The notes beneath the pieces were generated by a model. It was not told where the DNA came from and did not search any database. It saw nothing but the letters and a program-made list of their open reading frames with translations. Positions 1 through 5,379 of a DNA stretch of 7,354 nucleotides are shown here, piece by piece. The stretch lies in contig JBBIOI010000147.1 in the NCBI GenBank assembly GCA_037443425.1, forward strand, positions 1 to 7,354. The letters run 5' to 3'. The position numbers were made by a program, and so were the translations under genes. Positions within the stretch are counted from its first letter, which is position 1. Each line of letters begins with the position of its first letter. This DNA comes from JBBIOI01 sp037443425 (GTDB lineage: Bacteria > Desulfobacterota > BSN033 > UBA1163).

Positions 1-510
1 ATGCTTGCTCATATAATTTATTGTCTTCCTCAAAACCTTTCCACCAATCTCCTTTGTAACATCCTTTAGAAAACCCTTCTTTTGATTATCATATACCCAA
101 TCTGTGAAGTAGTGAAGTCTTGACGTATATCCTTTAACTTTGCCTGCTCGGAAACTCACCTTTTTAAGGATCTGTAGAAATACCTCAAATGAATTCAAAC
201 CCCACTTAAGGAGTAATACAAACCCAATGACATGCTCTATAAAAGTGAAACAATCAAACCTTCTTAGATTTAAATGAAGATATTCATAAGGCTCTCCATG
301 ATTCTGGCTATATGGCCTTCCTAAAAATAATTTACCAACTTCGACTATAAGATCAGTAAAAGAACGCGGCTGAAACATCTTCTTCTTAAACGATCTTATA
401 ATACGATTAAATACTTTTTTCTGTTCATTAATGAAAAGATTTTTATCTTTCAAAGAATTGGAAAATATCTTATGGTGTGTACAAGGTAACGATGAGCTCA
501 CATTTTTCAT
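1..510 (-). CDS. DUF1460 (N-acetylmuramoyl-L-alanine amidase-like) protein, C-terminus beyond the left edge
   Basis: An open frame of 170 codons with no stop before the window edge. Visible family hallmarks are LFLGRPY (about residues 61-67), RFDCFTFIEH (84-93) with the likely catalytic Cys87, and GYTSRLHYFTDW (127-138) with the likely catalytic His133. These match DUF1460 (Pfam PF07313), an NlpC/P60-like papain-fold family associated with cell-wall peptide cleavage. The ATG at 510 is the first start after an in-frame stop, and it overlaps the end of the ETF alpha gene by 41 bp in another frame. Its ribosome site is weak, so translational coupling is likely and the exact start is uncertain. 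No signal peptide is visible, although characterised relatives usually act outside the cytoplasm. It is the fourth gene of the acyl-CoA dehydrogenase/ETF operon, with no obvious metabolic link to it. Family call is firm; substrate is inferred. Confidence 0.85.
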   Translation of the reverse strand, partial: MKNVSSSLPCTHHKIFSNSLKDKNLFINEQKKVFNRIIRSFKKKMFQPRSFTDLIVEVGKLFLGRPYSQNHGEPYEYLHLNLRRFDCFTFIEHVIGFVLLLKWGLNSFEVFLQILKKVSFRAGKVKGYTSRLHYFTDWVYDNQKKGFLKDVTKEIGGKVLRKTINYMSKH

Positions 511-2044
511 CTGACGGATTTCTCAATTTGTGTATTATATCAGAATCAAAATGAATGGTTTCTCCCTCTTTTAAATGAAATGTTTTACCTCCAATGGTAA
601 TCTCAAGTTCTCCTTTAAAAACAAATATGAATTCCTCCCCTGGATGCTTATATTCAACCATCTTATGATACTGTCTCGGTTCAATAGTCACCATAAAAGC
701 ACGAAGATGTTTATTTACAGCACCTGGGGTCAGTGTCCTATATGAATAATTCTGAGTACGCTTGATGAAACCTTCTTGTCTTTTTCCCTCGATCTGTGTC
801 TTTTCTTGATCTGTTAAGAAATTACTCGGATCTATTTTTAGTGCCTGCCCAAGCTGAAGAAGAAAGCTGACAGGTGGAGTAATACGATCTGACTCTACAT
901 CCTCGATAAATTCAGGTGTCTGACTCGTTTTCTCTGCAAGTTCTGAAACACTCATCTTTTGATCTTCGCGCATCTTTTTCAATCGTTGCCCAAAAGAGGT
1001 AATACTTTGATCTTTTAAAGAATTTAAACTGGCCCTGTATAGATCTGTAATCTCTCGAAAAATCTGACTTCTAACCTCATGGATAAAGGCAGGTAAAAAT
1101 GAAAGTGCGTCAGCTACTACACCATAGTCAGCAATCTTGAATATTGGGGCATGTCGATCTCGGTTGACTGCAACTATAGTGCCTGCCCTTCTGATACCTG
1201 ATATATATTGAATTGCCCCTGAAGTACCACAGGTTATAAGAAGCTTAGGCCTTATAGATTTCCCAGTTTGACCAATCAAATGATCATCTGAAACCCAATG
1301 GGCGTCTACTGGAGGCCGTGTTGCTCCAACTTCACCTCCTAAAAGTAGCGATAATTCCCTCAAATAGTTAAATCCTTCTAAGTTCCTCATTCCTCTACCG
1401 CCCGCTATCACAATCTTTGCATCTTCTAAATTTAGAGCCTCGTGGGATTGAGGGTTAGAGGAGATTATTTTCATTCTTGAATCATCCTTTTTAATATCTA
1501 CATCTATCTTAATAATTTCACCACTTCTCTCCTTGGCCAAGGGTATTTCTTGGTAAAATAATGGATTTAAAACTGCCATATAAGGAGTCTTTGACTTCCA
1601 GACAATCTTTGCTAAAAAGCTCCCTCCAAATGCAGGGCTTAAGGCTACAACCCTATTACTTTCCCACTTCAAAGATATACATTCAGCACAGAGTCCCACA
1701 TCAAGTCTTTTAGCAATCCTTGGAGCAAGTTCTTTAGTAAAGTCTGAAGCCCCAAAAAGAAATATATCCGGGTTATTATCCTTAATAAGATTGCATATAA
1801 TGTCTGTAAAAAGATCTACTCTATAAATTGATAATTCAGGGTGATCTATGAGAAAGACTTTTTGGGCACCATAAAAGATGTAACGATTAGCAATTGATTC
1901 GACTTGATGACCAAGCACAATGGCAGATACCCCTCCATCTCCCCTCGTAATAGCCATTGCCTGTTGTAAAACCTGTGTGGTTAAACGATCTTGAAACTTG
2001 GTTCTATAGTCTACAAAAATCCATACCTTTAAGTCATTACCCAT
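470..2044 (-). CDS. Electron transfer flavoprotein alpha subunit fused to XRE helix-turn-helix and cupin domains
   Basis: 524 residues, against about 320-340 for an ordinary ETF alpha. Residues 1-325 are ETF alpha: the N-terminal alpha/beta domain, then the FAD domain with IVIAGGRGM (211-219), GATRPPVDAHW (240-250), IGQTGK (257-262), CGTSGAIQ (272-279) and NRDRHAPIFKIADYG (294-308). After a linker of about 25 residues, 349-410 form an XRE-type HTH (FGQRLKKMRE, then VSELAEKTSQ). Residues 430-524 form a cupin with HPGEEFIFVFKGELEI (467-482) and IHFDSDIIHKLRNP (497-510), the arrangement of stand-alone HTH-cupin regulators. The frame is continuous with no sign of frameshift. ATG 2044 lies 9 bp after the etfB stop, with GAAGG about 5 nt upstream. 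The ETF part should accept electrons from the adjacent dehydrogenase; a DNA- or ligand-sensing role for the tail is inference. Confidence 0.93.
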   Translation of the reverse strand: MGNDLKVWIFVDYRTKFQDRLTTQVLQQAMAITRGDGGVSAIVLGHQVESIANRYIFYGAQKVFLIDHPELSIYRVDLFTDIICNLIKDNNPDIFLFGASDFTKELAPRIAKRLDVGLCAECISLKWESNRVVALSPAFGGSFLAKIVWKSKTPYMAVLNPLFYQEIPLAKERSGEIIKIDVDIKKDDSRMKIISSNPQSHEALNLEDAKIVIAGGRGMRNLEGFNYLRELSLLLGGEVGATRPPVDAHWVSDDHLIGQTGKSIRPKLLITCGTSGAIQYISGIRRAGTIVAVNRDRHAPIFKIADYGVVADALSFLPAFIHEVRSQIFREITDLYRASLNSLKDQSITSFGQRLKKMREDQKMSVSELAEKTSQTPEFIEDVESDRITPPVSFLLQLGQALKIDPSNFLTDQEKTQIEGKRQEGFIKRTQNYSYRTLTPGAVNKHLRAFMVTIEPRQYHKMVEYKHPGEEFIFVFKGELEITIGGKTFHLKEGETIHFDSDIIHKLRNPSDEKCELIVTLYTP

Positions 2045-2053
2045 ATTTGCCTT

Positions 2054-2839
2054 CTAATGAAGTAGATTCTTTTCTTTCAATATTGAAAAAAGCGTCTTCG
2101 CTTGTTGGATAGGATCACCCTCTATAAAGACACACGACCTTTTTTCATCCATAGGAATTAGCTCTTCAACGATAGTTTCTGAACCTGAAAGTCCAACCTT
2201 TTCTGGATCTGCATTCAAATCTTCAAGCTTCCAGATTTCGATCTTATTTTTTAAAAATGCATCCTCTATATCTATTAGACTTGGATATCTTATCATTAGC
2301 TTCGAAGATATTGTAAACAGGGCAGGCTTAGAAACCTCAATAATTTCTCTAAATCCATCTGATACCCTTTCTACTCGAAAACCTTCTCCGTTTCTTTCTA
2401 TCTTATCTACACATGTTACGTGAGGTATACCAAGCTCTTCAGCAATCTGTGGTCCTACATGTCCTGTATCACTATCTGCTGTTCTCATTCCGCACAAGAT
2501 CAGATCGAAACTTCCTATCTTGCGAATACCCATACCAAGTACATAGGATGTTGCTAATGTATCGCTACCCGAAAATCGTGTATCTGAGAGAAGAATAGCC
2601 CTGTCTGCTCCCATTGCCAATGCCTCCCATAAAACCTCCTCACTAATTAGAGGACCCATAGTTAAAGCAGTAACAGATCCAGAGAATGCCTTTTTAAGCT
2701 CTTGCGCTATTATTAGGGGAGGAATATCAAAGGGATTCATTCTTGAAATCTCACTTGTCCGAATAAGACTATGAGTACGAGGATCAATCTTTACCTGATT
2801 TGTGGAAATGACTTGTTTTATGCAGACAATGATTTTCAT
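2054..2839 (-). CDS. etfB: Electron transfer flavoprotein beta subunit
   Basis: 261 residues, normal length for ETF beta. The N-terminus MKIIVCIKQV opens the adenine-nucleotide alpha-hydrolase-like fold. Residues 119-139 hold the nucleotide-site signature, including ADSDTGHVGPQIAEELGIP, and 182-199 hold the family C-terminal motif (RYPSLIDIEDAFLKNKI). ETF beta pairs with ETF alpha to carry electrons from acyl-CoA dehydrogenases. The DT-x-x-VGP form resembles ETFs that bind a second FAD at the beta site (bifurcating or FixA-like) rather than the AMP-binding mitochondrial form. The usual version reads DTAQVGP, so this assignment is tentative. The ATG begins 2 nt after the dehydrogenase stop, which implies translational coupling. 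The gene order dehydrogenase, etfB, etfA is the common one in anaerobes. Confidence 0.95.
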   Translation of the reverse strand: MKIIVCIKQVISTNQVKIDPRTHSLIRTSEISRMNPFDIPPLIIAQELKKAFSGSVTALTMGPLISEEVLWEALAMGADRAILLSDTRFSGSDTLATSYVLGMGIRKIGSFDLILCGMRTADSDTGHVGPQIAEELGIPHVTCVDKIERNGEGFRVERVSDGFREIIEVSKPALFTISSKLMIRYPSLIDIEDAFLKNKIEIWKLEDLNADPEKVGLSGSETIVEELIPMDEKRSCVFIEGDPIQQAKTLFSILKEKNLLH

Positions 2840-2841
2840 TC

Positions 2842-3993
2842 TTAATCTTCGGCCTTTTTTAAAAGTTCTCGGGCAATAACAAGTTGTTGAATCTCGTTTG
2901 TTCCTTCGTAAATCTCAGTAGCCCTTGCATCTCGAAAATATCTTTCAATAGGATACTGTTTACTGTATCCATAACCTCCGTGAATCTGTAATCCCAAGGA
3001 GGCCACTTTTGAGGCTATACGAGCAGAAAATAGTTTTGCCATTGCAGATGAATACGATATCTCCGACCCTTTATCCCTAAGATATGCAGCTTTAAAAGTT
3101 AAAAGCCTTGCTGCCTCTACCATAGTTGCCATATCAGAAAGGATCATCTGTATTGCCTGATGTCTGATTATAGGGACACCAAACTGGATTCTTTCTTTTG
3201 CATATTTTAAAGAAACATCGAGTGCTCCTTGGGCTATTCCTACAGCCTGTGCAGCAATTCCGATTCTTCCTGTGTCGAGGGCTGTCATAGCGATTTTAAA
3301 TCCCTCTCCTTCATTTCCTAATAAATTACCCCTTGGAACCTTACAATCGGTAAGGTGAATTGAACAAACTGGATTAGCACGCATCCCACAATTATCTTCA
3401 AGCAATCCTACCTCAAACCCGGCAACACCCCTTTCAACTATAACTGCACTAAATCCTTTTCTTACATCATCTGGGTTTACTGATGTAAAAATTATCAATA
3501 TATCAGCAACCCCGCCATTTGTAACAAATATCTTATTTGCATTAACAATATAATAATCCCCTTCCCTTATCGCTGTTGACTCTATAGCAAGTGCGTCAGA
3601 TCCTGCATTTGGTTCTGTTAGACAGAATGCACCAATCTTTTCTCCCTTGGCCAGTGGGGTAAGGAATTTTGATTTCTGCTCAGACGTCCCAAATTTACTT
3701 AAAGGATATACTACGACTCCATTATGTACAGCAAGCAACAGTCCAATGGCTGCACAAACTCGAGAGATCTCTTCTATAACAAGGCAATATGAGATTGAAT
3801 CAATCTCGGCGCCTCCATATTCCCTTGGGGCTTGCATCCCAAAAAGATTGATTCCCGCCATCTTTTCCACAATCTCCCAGGGGAAACGCCTCTCCTCATC
3901 GATTGATTTTGCAATTGGTGAGAGCTCGTGATTTGCAAAATCCCTTGCTATCTTCTTTATCTGTTTCTGTTTGATAGAAAGTGAAAGTTCCAA
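2842..3993 (-). CDS. Acyl-CoA dehydrogenase, short-chain/butyryl-CoA type
   Basis: 383 residues, the normal length for this FAD enzyme, which makes the alpha,beta double bond in acyl-CoA thioesters. Signature 1 is AFCLTEPNAGSDA (122-134). Signature 2 is QIHGGYGYSKQYPIERYFRD (336-355). The catalytic base is Glu363 in IYEGTNEIQ, the position used by short-chain enzymes. Substrate chain length cannot be settled from this. It is the first gene of the operon and its electrons should pass to the two ETF subunits behind it. The start is TTG: no ATG or GTG lies between it and an in-frame stop upstream, and the following residues align with the usual N-terminus of the family. AAGGA (3995-3999) is only 1 nt from that TTG, an unusually cramped ribosome site, so the start is less certain than the gene. 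Confidence 0.94.
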   Translation of the reverse strand: MELSLSIKQKQIKKIARDFANHELSPIAKSIDEERRFPWEIVEKMAGINLFGMQAPREYGGAEIDSISYCLVIEEISRVCAAIGLLLAVHNGVVVYPLSKFGTSEQKSKFLTPLAKGEKIGAFCLTEPNAGSDALAIESTAIREGDYYIVNANKIFVTNGGVADILIIFTSVNPDDVRKGFSAVIVERGVAGFEVGLLEDNCGMRANPVCSIHLTDCKVPRGNLLGNEGEGFKIAMTALDTGRIGIAAQAVGIAQGALDVSLKYAKERIQFGVPIIRHQAIQMILSDMATMVEAARLLTFKAAYLRDKGSEISYSSAMAKLFSARIASKVASLGLQIHGGYGYSKQYPIERYFRDARATEIYEGTNEIQQLVIARELLKKAED

Positions 3994-4023
3994 TTCCTTA
4001 CTATTTAATTCAAAATTTTTATT

Positions 4024-4052
4024 ATCATAAATTTAAAAAGAAAAGATTTCAA
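4024..4052 (-). promoter_or_regulatory. Sigma-70 promoter for the acyl-CoA dehydrogenase/ETF operon
   Basis: On the minus strand TTGAAA (4047-4052) and TATGAT (4024-4029) are separated by exactly 17 nt, each one base from consensus. Transcription would start near 4017, giving a leader of about 24 nt before the TTG start. No operator-like inverted repeat was recognised around it. Confidence 0.65.
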
Positions 4053-4162
4053 TATTTAAACCTTTTTGACTTACAAAAAATGGCAATAAACCCATTATCA
4101 TTAAAATGTCTTTTATTTAAAAAAGCCATAAAAATCAAGTGATTATGAATAAAAAATAATCT

Positions 4163-4178
4163 TGGCATAAATATTGTA
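4163..4178 (+). promoter_or_regulatory. Sigma-54-like promoter for the riboswitch transcript
   Basis: TGGCATAAATATTGTA fits the -24/-12 pattern TGGCAC-N5-TTGCW, with the correct 12-nt step from the GG (4164-4165) to the -12 G (4176). The -12 element reads TTGT rather than TTGC. The predicted start, near 4188-4190, falls at the first base of the aptamer, as expected for a riboswitch leader. TATAAA at 4177-4182 could be a sigma-70 -10 box, but I see no good -35 partner. Confidence 0.5.
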
Positions 4179-4190
4179 TAAAATCTTATA

Positions 4191-4280
4191 GAATTGCCGA
4201 AAAGCCAAACCACGAGTAATCGTGGGACGGAAAGCCACGGGTCCAGCAACTGTCTGGATAGCCGGGTTGCCGAAGCAAAT
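4191..4280 (+). promoter_or_regulatory. Cyclic-di-GMP-I (GEMM-I) riboswitch aptamer
   Basis: The conserved GEMM-I core is recognisable: GCCAAACC (4204-4211), a stem CCACGA/TCGTGG capped by the GNRA loop GTAA (4210-4225), GGGACGGAAAGCC (4224-4236), a second hairpin TCCAG/CTGGA (4242-4258), and ATAGCCGGGTTGCCG (4258-4272). Aligned by hand with the Vibrio Vc2 aptamer, the base at position 20, which contacts ligand, is G (4204). This favours c-di-GMP over cyclic GMP-AMP. The Vc2 pair G21-C46 is replaced by C-G here (4205/4230), a compensatory change that supports the fold. TTGC (4194-4197) and GCAA (4275-4278) can close the outer helix. It precedes a terminator and a small membrane-protein gene, with a pilin further on. 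Confidence 0.92.
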
Positions 4281-4303
4281 TTAATTTTATTGCTACTAAG
4301 TAT

Positions 4304-4345
4304 ACCCGTGGCTTAATTCTAGGTAGCCATGGGTTTTTTATTTTG
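4304..4345 (+). terminator. Intrinsic terminator, expression platform of the c-di-GMP riboswitch
   Basis: ACCCGTGGCT (4304-4313) pairs along all 10 positions (one G-U) with AGCCATGGGT (4325-4334), leaving an 11-nt loop, and is followed by TTTTTTATTTT. The left arm plus one more T (4304-4314) is the exact complement of AAGCCACGGGT (4232-4242) inside the aptamer. Ligand binding would hold that aptamer strand and let the terminator form. Without ligand the 11-bp antiterminator can form instead. The predicted logic is therefore OFF at high c-di-GMP. Confidence 0.9.
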
Positions 4346-4373
4346 AAAAAATTTAAAATTGAAAGGATAAAAA

Positions 4374-4496
4374 ATGATGAGAATATTATTTATCAGTTTT
4401 ATGGCAACGACATTTATCTTTGGATTAGGAATTTTATCCATCCTCCTTTTAATAGGTAACATAGCACTATCTGAGGTAAAGAAAAATTTAAGATAA
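4374..4496 (+). CDS. Small single-helix membrane protein, first gene behind the c-di-GMP riboswitch
   Basis: A 40-codon ORF not previously assigned to any family I recognise. It starts with two ATG codons; AAGGA at 4363-4367 lies 6 nt before the first, an ideal ribosome site. Residues 4-32 are almost wholly hydrophobic (ILFISFMATTF, then GLGILSILLLIGNIAL), enough for one transmembrane helix. The short tail SEVKKNLR is basic, suggesting a cytoplasmic C-terminus. It begins about 30 nt after the riboswitch terminator's T-tract, so it is the first product of read-through. A role in pilus or envelope adaptation is only suggested by the pilin downstream. It could be a non-conserved ORF, but ribosome site, composition and position argue otherwise. 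Confidence 0.6.
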   Translation: MMRILFISFMATTFIFGLGILSILLLIGNIALSEVKKNLR

Positions 4497-4526
4497 TAAT
4501 CAAGCCCCATCAAATCTTCCAATATA

Positions 4527-4557
4527 TGAAAAAATGTCACTTTTTAACATTTTTTCA
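4527..4557. repeat. AT-rich inverted repeat between the small ORF and the pilin promoter
   Basis: TGAAAAAATGT (4527-4537) and ACATTTTTTCA (4547-4557) form a perfect 11-bp hairpin with a 9-nt loop. There is no T-tract after it and it is A/T-rich, so it would be a weak terminator at best. It could attenuate read-through from the riboswitch transcript into the pilin gene or stabilise the small ORF mRNA. Confidence 0.45.
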
Positions 4558-4640
4558 GTAAATAAATCTTAAAAAAGATAAAAAACAACAAAATAACCTT
4601 GTAATATCAAAAAGATAGTATTATTCTAAAAAATTTTAAT

Positions 4641-4657
4641 TTGGCATATTTTATGCT
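4641..4657 (+). promoter_or_regulatory. Sigma-54-like promoter of the pilin gene
   Basis: TTGGCATATTTTATGCT has TGGCA at -24 and TGC at -12, with the correct 12-nt step between GG (4643-4644) and GC (4655-4656). The predicted start is near 4668, about 26 nt before the pilin TTG codon, leaving room for the AGGTG ribosome site. Sigma-54 promoters activated by PilR are established for pilA in Pseudomonas and Geobacter; the activator here is not in the window. Confidence 0.65.
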
Positions 4658-4693
4658 AAATGAATTGAAAAATCTTGATTTAGGTGTATTCGT

Positions 4694-5143
4694 TTGTCAA
4701 TTTTTAAGACTAAAAAGGGAATGACATTAATTGAATTATTGATAGTAGTTGCCATAATTGGCATCCTTGCAGCTATAGCTATACCCCTTTACTCAACTTA
4801 CACTATAAAGGCAAGGATGACAGAAGTTGTAAATATGATGGGATATGTGGCCCATGCAGTAGGGATATATTGTCAGGAAGCTGGTGCAAATGGTAATAAC
4901 AACAGCTGGCCTGATTGCCCTGATATTTCAACAATTCAATCAAGTCTTGGTGTATCGATAGGCGGAAGGATAAGTTCAGCAAAGATAGATAAGAATACTG
5001 GAATAATTGAAGTTACAGTCTCAAATATTGATCCCAAAGTTGATGGTCATACATTGAAGCTCATCCCAGAAACTAATGGTGATAATTCCATCATCTGGAG
5101 ATGGGATGGAACAATACCCCCCGCTTATATGCCACGAAGGTAA
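4694..5143 (+). CDS. Type IV major-pilin-like prepilin
   Basis: 149-residue class III-signal prepilin. The leader MSIFKTKKG is followed by MTLIELLIVVAIIGILAAIA, so prepilin peptidase should cut after Gly9 and leave Glu14 as the conserved Glu5 of the mature 140-residue protein. The hydrophobic helix (10-30) is the assembly core. The globular part has two cysteines (60 and 75) that may form a loop disulfide, and it ends with IIWRWDGTIPPAYMPRR, like many PilA-type pilins. The start is TTG with AGGTG (4682-4686) 7 nt upstream. The next in-frame ATG (4721) is the first mature residue and would remove the leader, so TTG is preferred. The gene stands alone, without pil assembly genes in view, behind its own sigma-54-like promoter and downstream of the c-di-GMP riboswitch. 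Pilin identity is firm; major versus minor is not. Confidence 0.93.
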   Translation: MSIFKTKKGMTLIELLIVVAIIGILAAIAIPLYSTYTIKARMTEVVNMMGYVAHAVGIYCQEAGANGNNNSWPDCPDISTIQSSLGVSIGGRISSAKIDKNTGIIEVTVSNIDPKVDGHTLKLIPETNGDNSIIWRWDGTIPPAYMPRR

Positions 5144-5164
5144 ACAGCGATAATATTATTAAAG

Positions 5165-5202
5165 GCCAAAAAAATAGAGGCCAAATTAAAGGGCCTCTAT
5201 TT
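5165..5202 (-). terminator. Bidirectional intrinsic terminator between pilin and the minus-strand mini-unit
   Basis: AAATAGAGGCC (5172-5182) pairs perfectly over 11 bp with GGCCTCTATTT (5192-5202) around a 9-nt loop. Read on the minus strand, the stem runs into an unbroken T-tract (complement of the A-run 5168-5174), a strong terminator. Read on the plus strand it sits 29 bp after the pilin stop, but has only the stem's own TTT behind it and is weaker. Confidence 0.85.
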
Positions 5203-5255
5203 GAAATCAATAACTCTATTTATTGAGCAGTTTAACGTCTTGCTCAGGACGATCG

Positions 5256-5306
5256 TCAGGATCCACAAGCTGAACAATGGGTTGCATGAGGAAACATCCA
5301 TCTCAT
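5256..5306 (-). CDS. Possible 16-residue peptide, MRWMFPHATHCSACGS
   Basis: A 16-codon ORF ending in TGA. It is not similar to anything I recognise. Its support is the setting: AAGGAGGTGA ends 5 nt before the ATG, and a near-consensus promoter lies just upstream with a strong terminator downstream. The peptide has a CSAC (CxxC) motif and two histidines, which could bind metal or be modified, but this is speculation. An overlapping frame from the ATG at 5301 gives a 34-residue alternative that runs into the terminator and has poorer ribosome-site spacing. It may instead be the ribosome-bound start of a structured small RNA. Coding status is uncertain. Confidence 0.4.
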   Translation of the reverse strand: MRWMFPHATHCSACGS

Positions 5307-5311
5307 CTAAA

Positions 5312-5321
5312 TCACCTCCTT
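5312..5321 (-). promoter_or_regulatory. Perfect ten-base Shine-Dalgarno sequence
   Basis: AAGGAGGTGA on the minus strand matches the anti-Shine-Dalgarno end of 16S rRNA over all ten bases. Its GGAGG core is 8 nt from the ATG at 5306. No other gene in the window has so strong a site, and the only ORFs it serves are very short. Confidence 0.75.
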
Positions 5322-5328
5322 TTTAAAA

Positions 5329-5357
5329 ATTCTATATCTAATCTTATTCTAAGTCAA
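5329..5357 (-). promoter_or_regulatory. Sigma-70 promoter of the mini-unit
   Basis: TTGACT (5352-5357) and TAGAAT (5329-5334) are 17 nt apart on the minus strand, each one base from consensus. The predicted start near 5322 abuts the Shine-Dalgarno sequence, giving a leader of about 16 nt and a transcript of about 150 nt to the terminator. Confidence 0.65.
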
Positions 5358-5379
5358 GTACCAATCCTAATTTACTTGA
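5354..5379. repeat. Inverted repeat overlapping the -35 box, possible operator
   Basis: TCAAGTA (5354-5360) and TACTTGA (5373-5379) are perfect 7-bp arms separated by 12 nt. The arm at 5354-5360 overlaps the -35 element of the mini-unit promoter, and the other arm touches the stop codon of the helix-turn-helix gene. It could be a dimer-binding site or, as RNA, a hairpin at the 3' end of that gene; it lacks a T-tract for termination. Confidence 0.4.

Noticed and set aside
2413..2598. Plus-strand 61-codon frame inside etfB
   Set aside because: Antisense shadow of a clear ETF beta gene; no family resemblance.
3647..3931. Plus-strand 94-codon frame inside the acyl-CoA dehydrogenase gene
   Set aside because: Antisense to highly conserved dehydrogenase sequence and has no recognisable domain.
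4049..4249. Minus-strand 66-codon frame across the riboswitch
   Set aside because: Antisense to the aptamer and promoter, low-complexity residues, no convincing ribosome site.
4319..4540. Minus-strand 73-codon frame opposite the small membrane ORF
   Set aside because: Lies antisense to the terminator and small ORF; composition reflects AT-rich DNA.
5228..5258. UGA read-through (selenocysteine) extending the 16-residue peptide
   Set aside because: Read-through adds only a few residues and meets a second UGA then UAA. The hairpin downstream does not resemble a bacterial SECIS element.
5310..5325. 16S rRNA 3'-end fragment on the plus strand
   Set aside because: Only the ten bases complementary to a Shine-Dalgarno match; flanking sequence is unlike 16S rRNA, so a ribosome site on the minus strand explains it.
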